Shown: in pieces, positions 18,116 through 26,595 of the stretch
How positions within the stretch are numbered: the stretch's first letter is position 1
How the letters are laid out: every line of letters starts with the position of its first letter
NCBI GenBank assembly: GCA_963169645.1
Contig: CAUJCO010000008.1
Location: 1 to 64,000, forward strand
Direction: 5' to 3'
DNA: 64,000 bases
Source: Bacteroidota bacterium
GTDB lineage: Bacteria; Bacteroidota; Bacteroidia; Chitinophagales; JADIYW01
Notes under the pieces: generated by a model
The model's input: the letters and a program-made list of their open reading frames with translations, nothing else
Database searches by the model: none
What the model was told of the DNA's origin: nothing
Position numbers and translations under genes: made by a program

Positions 18116-21100
18116 ATGTATAAATTTATACACTCTATTCTCATTTTTATTGGTTTAAGTTTAGTATCATTAGATGCTAATGCCCAAACAGTATCAATTA
18201 ACATAAATAACGTTTCAGTTGGTATGTATAGTGGCTCCGGCTCCGATTGTGGGGACTGTATAAGCTCACCCGATGTTTACATCGATGTCCGTTTTAAACA
18301 CAGCGGTACAGGTACATGGGGCGGTGGTGGCTCCTCTCGTCGTGATAACGTAGGTTGTGATAATTATGGCGGTGTCGGTGGGTATTCTACAAGTGGCATT
18401 GCTTGGTCTAGTGCTACAATTCAAATTCAAATTGATTCATGGGAAGATGATGGCGGTGTTTGCGGTGGTGCAGATGGAGATTGTGCCGGTGGGTATGGTG
18501 ATCCTAATAATGGAACAAACAATTTGACAATTGTGGCACAGCCTTCTTGTGGAACAAATAATGGAGTTTATTATTCTGAACGAATTAATTGTTCTTCGGA
18601 TGGTTCTACCAATGATTACAGAGCAAGATGGTATTATCAATGGTGGTGGGATGCAGGAAGTATAAGTGCTTCAACTACAGCAGGTGTAATTGGTGGCAGT
18701 GCAACTGTTTGTAGCGGTGCAAATATTACAGTTACTAATACTACAAATGGAAGTCTATATCCTCGTGGTACGGTAGTTTTTCAGCAAAGATTTAATGGTG
18801 GTGCTTGGACTGATGTTGGTTCTGCAACGACAAATACCGCAAGTTCTGCATCAACTGTAAGTCAAACATATAGCGCAACTTTATCAACTGCCGGAACGTA
18901 TGAATATAGAAGAGTAGTTAGATATTGTACAAATAGCAGCGGAGGAACAACACAATATGAAAGTAATATTGTCACTATTGTCGTGGTGCCGGATCCATCC
19001 TTTACAACCAGTCCGACTAGCTCTACCCCTGTTTGTACGGGTGGTACAATTCCTAATTTAACAGTTAGTTCGGCTAATGGAACTCCATCCAGAACACACC
19101 AATGGTATAGTAATACCTCCAATAGTTACACAGGAGCAACATCAATTTCAGGGGAAACAGGTACAAGTTATGCACCACCAACAGGGACTGCGGGTAATAT
19201 GTATTATTTTTGCACAGTTTCGTCTGCTGGTTCTGGGTGTACTTCTACAAATAGCTCTATAGCACAGGTACAAGTTGTTTCACAACCTTCGGCATCAGCA
19301 CCTGCATCACCAACAATATGTTTGGGTGGTTCTGCAAACATAACATCTAATCGCTCAGGAGGCACCGGTTTGTTTGATATAAATTGGCAATACTCTGCAG
19401 ATGGAAGTACAGGTTGGGCAAATGTCGTAAACGGTACACCTGCCGGCATCTCATATAGCAATGCCAACACAAGTACAATGACAGTTATTGGTGATGGTTC
19501 AGAGGCATTAGGTGCAAAATATTATCGAATGGTGGCAACTTCTGTTGACCCAAATATTAATTGTGCAGCAATATCTACTAATTCTGTTGTTACCACTATT
19601 GCAGATCCAACTTTATCAATTCCATCAAGTCCTACAGTTTGTGTAGGTGGCTCGGCAAATATTACATCAACTGTATCTGGTGGAACAGGCCCAATGTCTC
19701 GTCAATGGCAATATTCTTCAGACGGTATGTCGTGGGCTTCAGTAACGAATGGTACTCCGTCCGGAATTTCATACGCAGGTGGTACAGGAGGTACCTTAAC
19801 GGTAACCGGAGACGGTTCTGAAACTTCAGGTACATGGTACTATAGATTAAGATATTATCCTACGAGTGGTACTTCCGGCTGTGAAACATATTCTTCTGCA
19901 TCTACGTATACAGTTGTTCTGGAGCCAACTTTGAGTGCTCCTGCTGCCTTAACAACTGTATGTAGTGGTGGAAGTGCTTCATTAACGTCAACTGCTTCCG
20001 GTGGAACAGGTGCCTTTACTTATAGATGGCAATATTCTGCTGATGGTAGTACCGGTTGGGCAAATGTTGTAAATGGTACGCCAGCAGGTATTACCTATGT
20101 AGGTGGTACAGGAACAACGTTGACAGTTTCAGGTAATGGTACAGAAGCAAATATTTCAAAATATTATCGTTTAGTGCTTTCGTCTACTACTATATCAGTA
20201 GGTTGTGATGCTATTTCATCAACTGCCGAAATTAGTACTGTAGCAGATCCAATTATTAATTTACCAACACCGACATCACAAACCGTTTGCCAAAATGGTG
20301 CACCAACTGATTTGTCTACTTCAGCTAGTGGTGGTACTGCAAGTGCTTATACTTATAATTGGTATAGAAATGGAAGTAATTCAACTTCAGGTGGAACTTT
20401 AGTTGGTTCCGGAATAAATTATACTGCCGTTACAAGTGCAATCGGTACTTTATATTATTATTCGATAGTTACTCAACCCGAGTCAGGTTGTGCGGCAACG
20501 ACAGCATCTACTGCTTCTGTAACTATTGTGTCCTTACCAAGTTCCGGTACTTTATCGAAAACACCGAATGTAACAACAGTATGTGAAGGACAGACAGTAT
20601 CTGCAACTGCAACTGCCGGATCTGGTGGAACTGGTACCATTACGGATTATCTAGAATATCGAACAGATGCTGGTTCCGGATATAGTGCGTGGGCTTCTTA
20701 TACTGCTGGAACTCCAATTGCTACAACAGGCTTAGTGTCGGTAGAAATTCAAACATACCGAACAGCAACAGGATCTGGTTGTACCTCAAGTACGCCAACA
20801 GTCGCATCTTGGACAGTAGTTCCTCAACCTCAACCAGGTACACTTGCAAAAACACCAAATGTCACAGATGTGTGTGATGGGGATAATGTATCAGCCGTTT
20901 TCACTGCAGGAACAGGTGGAACTGGAGTTGTTACAGATATATTGCAATATAGATATAATGGAACAGGTGGATGGTCGAACTATACATCCGGTACTAATTT
21001 GTCAACTACAGGAAGAACAATGGTGGAAATTAGAACGTATAGAACATCTACAGGAACAGGATGTAATACAAGTTCGATTAATACAGTTACATGGAATGTT

Positions 21101-22474
21101 AGTACATTACCAAGTGCGACACCTATTATTGATTATATCAGTACATGCGATCAAACAGCAAGTATTTCCGCAACAGCTATTTCATCCGGTGCAAGTGTTT
21201 CTTGGTCTAGAGTATCCGGAAGTGGTACGCCTACATCTTCTACAGATAATCCTTTAGCAGTAAGTTCACTCACTCAAGGTGCTACGTCAGTTTATGAATT
21301 ATTTGTATCTAATGCAGGTTGTTCTAATATTAGTGCAGGAACGCTGAGTTTAGTATTGCCGGTAAATAACGCTTCAAATATAGCATCTTCAAATTCATGT
21401 GCTTATTGTGTTATAACAGATGGAAATACAAGAAATTATTTTAATAGTTCAGGTGAGATTATTGCTACAATTCATGATGATGGATTAACTACGCCAGCTC
21501 AACTCAGCTTTACAGAAGTATGTGTTGGTATCGATGGTAGTGTACAAACAGTTACGGATAACATAGGTGAACAACAACCTTATTTGCAACGAAAATGGAC
21601 TATTAGTCCTGCAAGTAATACAAATGCATTTATTACACTTTATTTTACAGCATCAGAATTAGCAGCACTTACATCGGCGGCAACATCAACTAGATATCAA
21701 TTCTCCGGTTTGGATTTATGGATGACTAAATTCTCCGGTGGAGGAAATGGTTCGTTTACACCACCATGTACTGGTGGTACAGGAGGATGCATGCCAACAA
21801 CCGGTGTAAATGTACCGGCTACATTTAGTAGCTATGGATCTAATTACAAAGTAGATATAGAAGTAAACTCATTCTCTACTTTCTATATTCATCCTGCTAT
21901 ATATGCATTTTCACCATTACCGGTTGAGTTAACCTCATTTACCGGTTGGAATCAAGGAAGTGTAAATAGATTACAATGGGTAACTGCATCTGAATTAAAT
22001 ACTAAAGTATTTGAAATTCAAAAAAGCACAGACGGACGCAATTGGATTACAATTGGTGAGAAAATAGCAGCCGGTAATTCTACACAGCCAATTACATATG
22101 ATTTTGTAGACAACCAACCTGTAATCGGTGATAATTATTATAGATTGAAAATTATAGATCTTGATAATTCATTTAGCTTTAGTAACTTCATAAATATTAT
22201 TTTGTCAGATGCCGTACAAAATAGCTTTACAGGTATTTATCCTAATCCGACAAGTAATATTTTGAATATCGAAATACAATCTATTAGCAATATAAATACA
22301 TCGTTAATCGTGTATGATGTATTAGGAAAATCTATTGTAACTCAACCTACCACATTGGTGAAAGGGTTGAATAAGCTTAAAATGGATTTTTCTACTTTAG
22401 CGAATGGTGCTTATATTCTACAGTTTGTTGATGCTGAAGGAAAAACGCATAGTACTAAATTTGTAAAAGATTAA
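18116..22474 (+). CDS. Modular Ig-like repeat surface protein with T9SS type A sorting domain (cargo 1)
   Basis: A 1452-residue secreted protein. Order: signal peptide (ending LDANAQ); an N-terminal beta domain with a QIDSWEDDGG motif shared with cargo 2; about nine Ig/PKD-like repeats of ~90-100 residues, each opening near a V-C-x-G-x motif and rich in Gly, Ser and Thr (about 190-1080); a conserved domain around NYFNSSGEIIATI (about 1095-1240); a LPVELTSFTGWN fibronectin-like domain; and a C-terminal type A T9SS signal (IYPNPTSN ... KFVKD). Three repeats are near-identical in part. The protein should be exported by the T9SS and attached to the surface. It is Ser/Thr/Asn rich and lies near a TMTC-like gene. 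An adhesin or matrix role is inferred. Confidence 0.9.
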   Translation: MYKFIHSILIFIGLSLVSLDANAQTVSININNVSVGMYSGSGSDCGDCISSPDVYIDVRFKHSGTGTWGGGGSSRRDNVGCDNYGGVGGYSTSGIAWSSATIQIQIDSWEDDGGVCGGADGDCAGGYGDPNNGTNNLTIVAQPSCGTNNGVYYSERINCSSDGSTNDYRARWYYQWWWDAGSISASTTAGVIGGSATVCSGANITVTNTTNGSLYPRGTVVFQQRFNGGAWTDVGSATTNTASSASTVSQTYSATLSTAGTYEYRRVVRYCTNSSGGTTQYESNIVTIVVVPDPSFTTSPTSSTPVCTGGTIPNLTVSSANGTPSRTHQWYSNTSNSYTGATSISGETGTSYAPPTGTAGNMYYFCTVSSAGSGCTSTNSSIAQVQVVSQPSASAPASPTICLGGSANITSNRSGGTGLFDINWQYSADGSTGWANVVNGTPAGISYSNANTSTMTVIGDGSEALGAKYYRMVATSVDPNINCAAISTNSVVTTIADPTLSIPSSPTVCVGGSANITSTVSGGTGPMSRQWQYSSDGMSWASVTNGTPSGISYAGGTGGTLTVTGDGSETSGTWYYRLRYYPTSGTSGCETYSSASTYTVVLEPTLSAPAALTTVCSGGSASLTSTASGGTGAFTYRWQYSADGSTGWANVVNGTPAGITYVGGTGTTLTVSGNGTEANISKYYRLVLSSTTISVGCDAISSTAEISTVADPIINLPTPTSQTVCQNGAPTDLSTSASGGTASAYTYNWYRNGSNSTSGGTLVGSGINYTAVTSAIGTLYYYSIVTQPESGCAATTASTASVTIVSLPSSGTLSKTPNVTTVCEGQTVSATATAGSGGTGTITDYLEYRTDAGSGYSAWASYTAGTPIATTGLVSVEIQTYRTATGSGCTSSTPTVASWTVVPQPQPGTLAKTPNVTDVCDGDNVSAVFTAGTGGTGVVTDILQYRYNGTGGWSNYTSGTNLSTTGRTMVEIRTYRTSTGTGCNTSSINTVTWNVSTLPSATPIIDYISTCDQTASISATAISSGASVSWSRVSGSGTPTSSTDNPLAVSSLTQGATSVYELFVSNAGCSNISAGTLSLVLPVNNASNIASSNSCAYCVITDGNTRNYFNSSGEIIATIHDDGLTTPAQLSFTEVCVGIDGSVQTVTDNIGEQQPYLQRKWTISPASNTNAFITLYFTASELAALTSAATSTRYQFSGLDLWMTKFSGGGNGSFTPPCTGGTGGCMPTTGVNVPATFSSYGSNYKVDIEVNSFSTFYIHPAIYAFSPLPVELTSFTGWNQGSVNRLQWVTASELNTKVFEIQKSTDGRNWITIGEKIAAGNSTQPITYDFVDNQPVIGDNYYRLKIIDLDNSFSFSNFINIILSDAVQNSFTGIYPNPTSNILNIEIQSISNINTSLIVYDVLGKSIVTQPTTLVKGLNKLKMDFSTLANGAYILQFVDAEGKTHSTKFVKD

Positions 22475-22494
22475 ATCTATTATTTTTTAAAGAA

Positions 22495-22532
22495 AGAGCT
22501 ATGATAACTTTTTTGTCATAGCTCTTTTTTTT
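22495..22532 (+). terminator. Terminator after cargo 1
   Basis: The 10-bp stem AGAGCTATGA / TCATAGCTCT (22495-22504 with 22516-22525) is followed by an uninterrupted run of T to 22532. It starts 20 bp past the cargo 1 stop codon. Confidence 0.9.
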
Positions 22533-22566
22533 GTATTTTCAAATTCTATAGTTTGATAACATTAAG

Positions 22567-23721
22567 TTGAATATTCTACTTTTAAATTATGAATATCCGC
22601 CATTAGGCGGAGGTGCCGGAATTGTTACACAACATTTGGCATCTTGCTTTATTAATACACATCACGAAGTAACAGTTGTAACCACTTGGTTCTCCGGCGA
22701 ATCTGAATTCTTTTCAGAAAATAGGTTGACGATTATCCGATTAAAAGCAAAAAGAAAAGTTTCTTTTCAATCTAATCCGTATGAAATGTATGATTGGATG
22801 ATGAAAGCAAAAGAATACTGTTTGTCACATTTTTCTTCGACTGATTTTCAAATTTGCTTAGCCAATTTTTCATTGCCGGGTGGTTACGTAGCGAATGCAT
22901 TAAATCAAAAATGGAAACTGCCGTATGTGATTTTATCACACGGACATGATATTCCATGGTTTAGTCCGAAACAAATGTTTTTCTGGCATTTACTCTTATA
23001 TTTTCCAATAAAAAAACTACTGAAGCATGCTGCAAAAATTGTTGTATTAACCAATCAATTAAAACCGGCAGCATCAAAAATTATAGGAAGCCAACACGAA
23101 AATAAAATAGAAGTAATTCCGAATGGCATATTGCCACTGCAAACCAGAAAATCGTTTAACAAAGAAGATGCTATTTTAAAAAGTGTTTTTGTCGGCAGAT
23201 TAGTGCAACAAAAAGATCCATTAACAGTATTAAAAGCACATGCAGTCTTATTGCAGCAACAGATTCCGGTACATTTAACTTTTATTGGTGATGGTGAATT
23301 AAAATCAAATTTAGAAGCGTATATAAAGAAACATAAAATTACAAATGTAGAATTTGTAGGAAAGGTTAGCCAAAGTCAGGTGTTGGAAATTTTATCAAAT
23401 TCACATGTACTCATCGCTCCGAGCAAAGAGGAAGCAATGTCTATGGCAGTATTAGAAGCGATTTCGTCCGGATTATATGTATTTGCAACACCAATAAGTG
23501 GAAACAAAGAGCTGATTGATGATGGTGTAAATGGGAATTTCGTCGAATATGGAAATGTTAACCAAATTGCACATAAAATATCAGATTTCTATTTTCAGAA
23601 ATTTCTACAAAATTATTCGTACCCTACAGCTCAATTGGGGCATACTTTTCAAGAAAATACATGGGAACACATCGCACAAAGATATATCCAATTATTTACT
23701 GAAATTTTAAAAGATAATTAG
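22567..23721 (+). CDS. Glycosyltransferase family 4
   Basis: A 384-residue GT-B fold retaining glycosyltransferase. The N-terminus NILLLNYEYPPLGGGAG is the typical GT4 nucleotide-sugar side loop. The C-terminal donor-binding part has FVGRLVQQKDP, FIGDGELK and the E-x7-E motif (EEAMSMAVLEAI ... GNKELI). The start is a TTG at 22567: an in-frame TAG lies 16 bp upstream with no ATG between, and the family motif begins at once, so the TTG start is forced. The gene probably acts in surface glycan or glycolipid assembly. It is separated from cargo 1 by a terminator and converges on the DUF4184 gene. Confidence 0.9.
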   Translation: MNILLLNYEYPPLGGGAGIVTQHLASCFINTHHEVTVVTTWFSGESEFFSENRLTIIRLKAKRKVSFQSNPYEMYDWMMKAKEYCLSHFSSTDFQICLANFSLPGGYVANALNQKWKLPYVILSHGHDIPWFSPKQMFFWHLLLYFPIKKLLKHAAKIVVLTNQLKPAASKIIGSQHENKIEVIPNGILPLQTRKSFNKEDAILKSVFVGRLVQQKDPLTVLKAHAVLLQQQIPVHLTFIGDGELKSNLEAYIKKHKITNVEFVGKVSQSQVLEILSNSHVLIAPSKEEAMSMAVLEAISSGLYVFATPISGNKELIDDGVNGNFVEYGNVNQIAHKISDFYFQKFLQNYSYPTAQLGHTFQENTWEHIAQRYIQLFTEILKDN

Positions 23722-23728
23722 TTCCGTT

Positions 23729-24493
23729 CTATTCATTTTTTGCTAAGATGAATTGGTATATCAAACAACAAAAAAAGATAGAAAATATAAACGCCGAAGT
23801 AAGAGTGATAATGATAAAATCAATGGCAAAATTTGCCTCTCGTTGTGTAAGTAGATATTTGGCTAATGTAAATAGACACATTGTTATTACAACGAAAAAC
23901 CAAAATTGAAATTGTTTTTTCGTGAGTACGTAGTTGGACATAATTTTATATTCCGGAGCAGCATATTTATAGAGCAAATAGAATCCCAAAATACTTAATA
24001 TTATTGGAACAAAATAGATTGCCATATAATAGAAAATCTGTGCGACAAATATAGAATTAGTTAGGGCGAATATCATTAAATAAACCGTGTGTGCATCTAA
24101 TACATGACAGATAAAATCGAGTATAAGATGTAAGTAAATGGCAAAAATTATGGAGTAAATAATTTTAATGAAATTATTTTTTAAATATGATGTAACGTCG
24201 ATGGTTAGAAATGATTTCCAATATACACGCAAGTTATTGGGTATCATCTGTAGGATAATACGTTGACAAATAAGATGAAATCCAACCAAGCTGAAAAATG
24301 CGAGTGGTAGCACAATAAAAAACACACACGCAAAATCATAATCAAAAATATGTTGTCTATTATTCGTGAATCGAAACAAGATGTCGTAATCGGGTGCTAT
24401 GCTTCCAAATAACAAACCGGAAAAACTAAATTTTTCAGTCCATCTTCTTTTAATGGGCACCACGTAACCAATATGTGCAAAAGTGAACGGCAA
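23729..24493 (-). CDS. DUF4184 family integral membrane protein
   Basis: A 254-residue polytopic protein. The N-terminal MPFTFAH followed by FSFSGLLFGSIAPDYDILF matches the DUF4184 hallmark (MPFT-x-H ... G-S-x-x-PD), a family of unknown function. About six hydrophobic helices follow. The start is a TTG at 24493: the family N-terminus begins exactly there and an in-frame TAA lies three codons upstream, so no ATG is possible. It converges on the GT4 gene with a 7-bp gap. Confidence 0.85.
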   Translation of the reverse strand: MPFTFAHIGYVVPIKRRWTEKFSFSGLLFGSIAPDYDILFRFTNNRQHIFDYDFACVFFIVLPLAFFSLVGFHLICQRIILQMIPNNLRVYWKSFLTIDVTSYLKNNFIKIIYSIIFAIYLHLILDFICHVLDAHTVYLMIFALTNSIFVAQIFYYMAIYFVPIILSILGFYLLYKYAAPEYKIMSNYVLTKKQFQFWFFVVITMCLFTLAKYLLTQREANFAIDFIIITLTSAFIFSIFFCCLIYQFILAKNE

Positions 24494-24633
24494 CTTTAAT
24501 TAGATTGAATTCTGTAAAATAGTATTATTTTAGTATAACACAAATTAAACGAGTAATTTATTATTTTTTGTATTTACTGAAATGATAAGTTCATTTTTTA
24601 TGATTTGTAATACTAAACCATAGAGCTATTAAT

Positions 24634-26472
24634 ATGAAACCAAAAGTAAAATTTACACCTAAAAATAAATCATCTAATTCAATATCAATCGTAGATAAAC
24701 ATCCTATGTTTTTTACCTCTACGCTTTTGGGAATCTTAGTATTTGCTTTGTATGGTTGGACTTCTACTTTTGGTTGGGGCTTAGATGATATTACGTTTGT
24801 TTATTCAACGATAAAAAAGATAGACTCCAATTGGGACGGGCTCAGCACACTCTTTTTACAAAAGTATGGCCAATATGACTATCGCCCTGTTACGATGACA
24901 ACCTTCTGGTTGGAATATAAATATTTTGGAGATATTATTCCTGGAAAAAGCCACCTGATAAATGCAGGTTTATATGCAATTTTAGTGATACAGCTTTTTC
25001 GGTTTGTTGTTATGGCAGACTTCTTAAAAACTACAGAAAAGAATTATGCATTAGCAATTTTAGCCGTATTCTTTTTTATAATTCATCCCATACATGTTGG
25101 AGTGGTTGCAAATATAAAAAGTAGAGATAATTTACTGAGTATGTTATTGGGTGTTACAGCGCTTATTCAGTTTGTTCTTTTTTTTAAAGATAGAAAATGG
25201 TATCGTGTTTTTTTAGTAGTACTCTTTTTACTATTGGCCTTATTTTCGAAAGCTGATGCATATGCATTTTGGGCAATTATGCTCTTGTATTTTTTTGTGT
25301 ATAAGGCAGACTATAGAAATTTTTTTACGAAATCCAATCTGTTAATAGTACTGTTAAACCTACTATTAGTGGTATTTATTTTAATACTGGATTCAATGAT
25401 TCGGAACTCTGTAACCGCTTCTGATCCAATTCAAAGAATATACAATGATTCTCCTTTATTTGAGAATGATTCATTTGTCAATCATTTGTCATTTTCATTT
25501 ACCACCATGCTACTTTATCTAAAATTCTTATTAATACCACACGGTTATTATTTTTATTTTGGATATAATCAAATTCCATTAGTATCCTTATTTAGTTTGC
25601 AGAATATTATTTCGTTTCTGGTGTATGTGTCAATATTTATCTATAGTGTCAAACAATTTAAAACCAACAAAATCTATCTTTTTTCCTTTTTCTTTTTTTT
25701 GCTTTCTATTGCATACGCAGCAAATTTATTGGTGATTGTATCCGGAATAATGATGGATAGATATTGTTTTATCGCTTCGTTTGGTTTCTTTTTAGGTATA
25801 GCAGCCTTTCTAATGGAGAAGCTTCAAATATCCAATTGGAAAATTATGCTTGATAAAAGGCTCTGGATTGTATTTGCCGTATGGATAGTTGCTACCTATT
25901 ACAGAACTTCGGCTTGGAAAGATGTAGATACACTCTTTAATAGAGATATTGCATCGTTGCAACAGTCCGCACAAGCCAACGCCATGTTTGCAGGTTATCA
26001 AATTAATACAGCACTATTTAATAACTTATCCAATTCGGATAAAAGTAAGAAAATGGAATTAGCAGAGACGTATGTAGATAAAGCACTACAAATAAACAAT
26101 AAAAATAAATTTGCATTAGAGTCAAAGGGTATCTGTCGGACCTTTTTCAATGACGATATTCATGCTATTCCGTTTCTTTTAAAGGCAATCAACGTAGATT
26201 CAAACTATACAGGACCTTATAATAATTTAGGAATTGCATATCGAAATATTTCTAAGATAGATTCAGCATTGTACTTTTTTGGAATCGCAATGAATAAGGA
26301 AGATGCTTTCTCATATCCTGCAAATAATTACGTAAAAATGCTTTCAATTAAACAAGAATATACTTCTATTGATAGTGTTTTTAGTGTTCTGTTAAAACGG
26401 TTTCCTAATGATGAACGTCTAAAAATAAAAATAGATAAGTGGGATTCCTATAAAATTTGGGAGTACGATTGA
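24634..26472 (+). CDS. TMTC-like GT-C membrane protein with C-terminal TPRs (paralog 2)
   Basis: A 612-residue paralog of the gene at 15114. Shared motifs in the same order are GWGLDDITF (D51-D52), DYRPVTMTTF, KSHLINAGLY, IIHPIHVGVV and IKSRDNLLSMLL, then LLIPHGYYFYFGYNQIPL (compare IIPQGYYFYFGYDMIPL in paralog 1) and a TPR-like tail (ALESKGICR, YNNLGIAYRNI). About ten membrane helices cover residues 25-425. It lies 123 bp upstream of cargo 2 on the same strand, which strengthens a functional link between TMTC-like enzymes and T9SS cargo. The catalytic role is inferred from eukaryotic TMTCs; the acidic pair expected in the first loop is present. Confidence 0.8.
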   Translation: MKPKVKFTPKNKSSNSISIVDKHPMFFTSTLLGILVFALYGWTSTFGWGLDDITFVYSTIKKIDSNWDGLSTLFLQKYGQYDYRPVTMTTFWLEYKYFGDIIPGKSHLINAGLYAILVIQLFRFVVMADFLKTTEKNYALAILAVFFFIIHPIHVGVVANIKSRDNLLSMLLGVTALIQFVLFFKDRKWYRVFLVVLFLLLALFSKADAYAFWAIMLLYFFVYKADYRNFFTKSNLLIVLLNLLLVVFILILDSMIRNSVTASDPIQRIYNDSPLFENDSFVNHLSFSFTTMLLYLKFLLIPHGYYFYFGYNQIPLVSLFSLQNIISFLVYVSIFIYSVKQFKTNKIYLFSFFFFLLSIAYAANLLVIVSGIMMDRYCFIASFGFFLGIAAFLMEKLQISNWKIMLDKRLWIVFAVWIVATYYRTSAWKDVDTLFNRDIASLQQSAQANAMFAGYQINTALFNNLSNSDKSKKMELAETYVDKALQINNKNKFALESKGICRTFFNDDIHAIPFLLKAINVDSNYTGPYNNLGIAYRNISKIDSALYFFGIAMNKEDAFSYPANNYVKMLSIKQEYTSIDSVFSVLLKRFPNDERLKIKIDKWDSYKIWEYD

Positions 26473-26548
26473 TGGATAATTTTAAATAATATTACAAATC
26501 ATTTTCTTTTATATTTTATAAAAAAATCAAGATTTAACATTTTTATAG

Positions 26549-26578
26549 TTGCGGTTTTAATACATATATGTTAACTTG
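26549..26578 (+). promoter_or_regulatory. Candidate promoter of cargo 2
   Basis: A TTG (26549-26551) is followed after 20 bp by TAACTTG (26572-26578). This approximates the Bacteroidota -33 TTG / -7 TAnnTTTG pair with one T missing. The spacing is right and the ATG lies 17 bp downstream. If used, cargo 2 could be transcribed apart from the TMTC-like gene. Confidence 0.35.
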
Positions 26579-26595
26579 TATCAAAACTATAAATT

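Noticed and set aside
20844-21257. 137-aa ORF in another frame inside cargo 1
   Set aside because: It is a stop-free shadow in repetitive Ser/Thr/Gly-rich coding sequence. The main frame is continuous and has clear domains.
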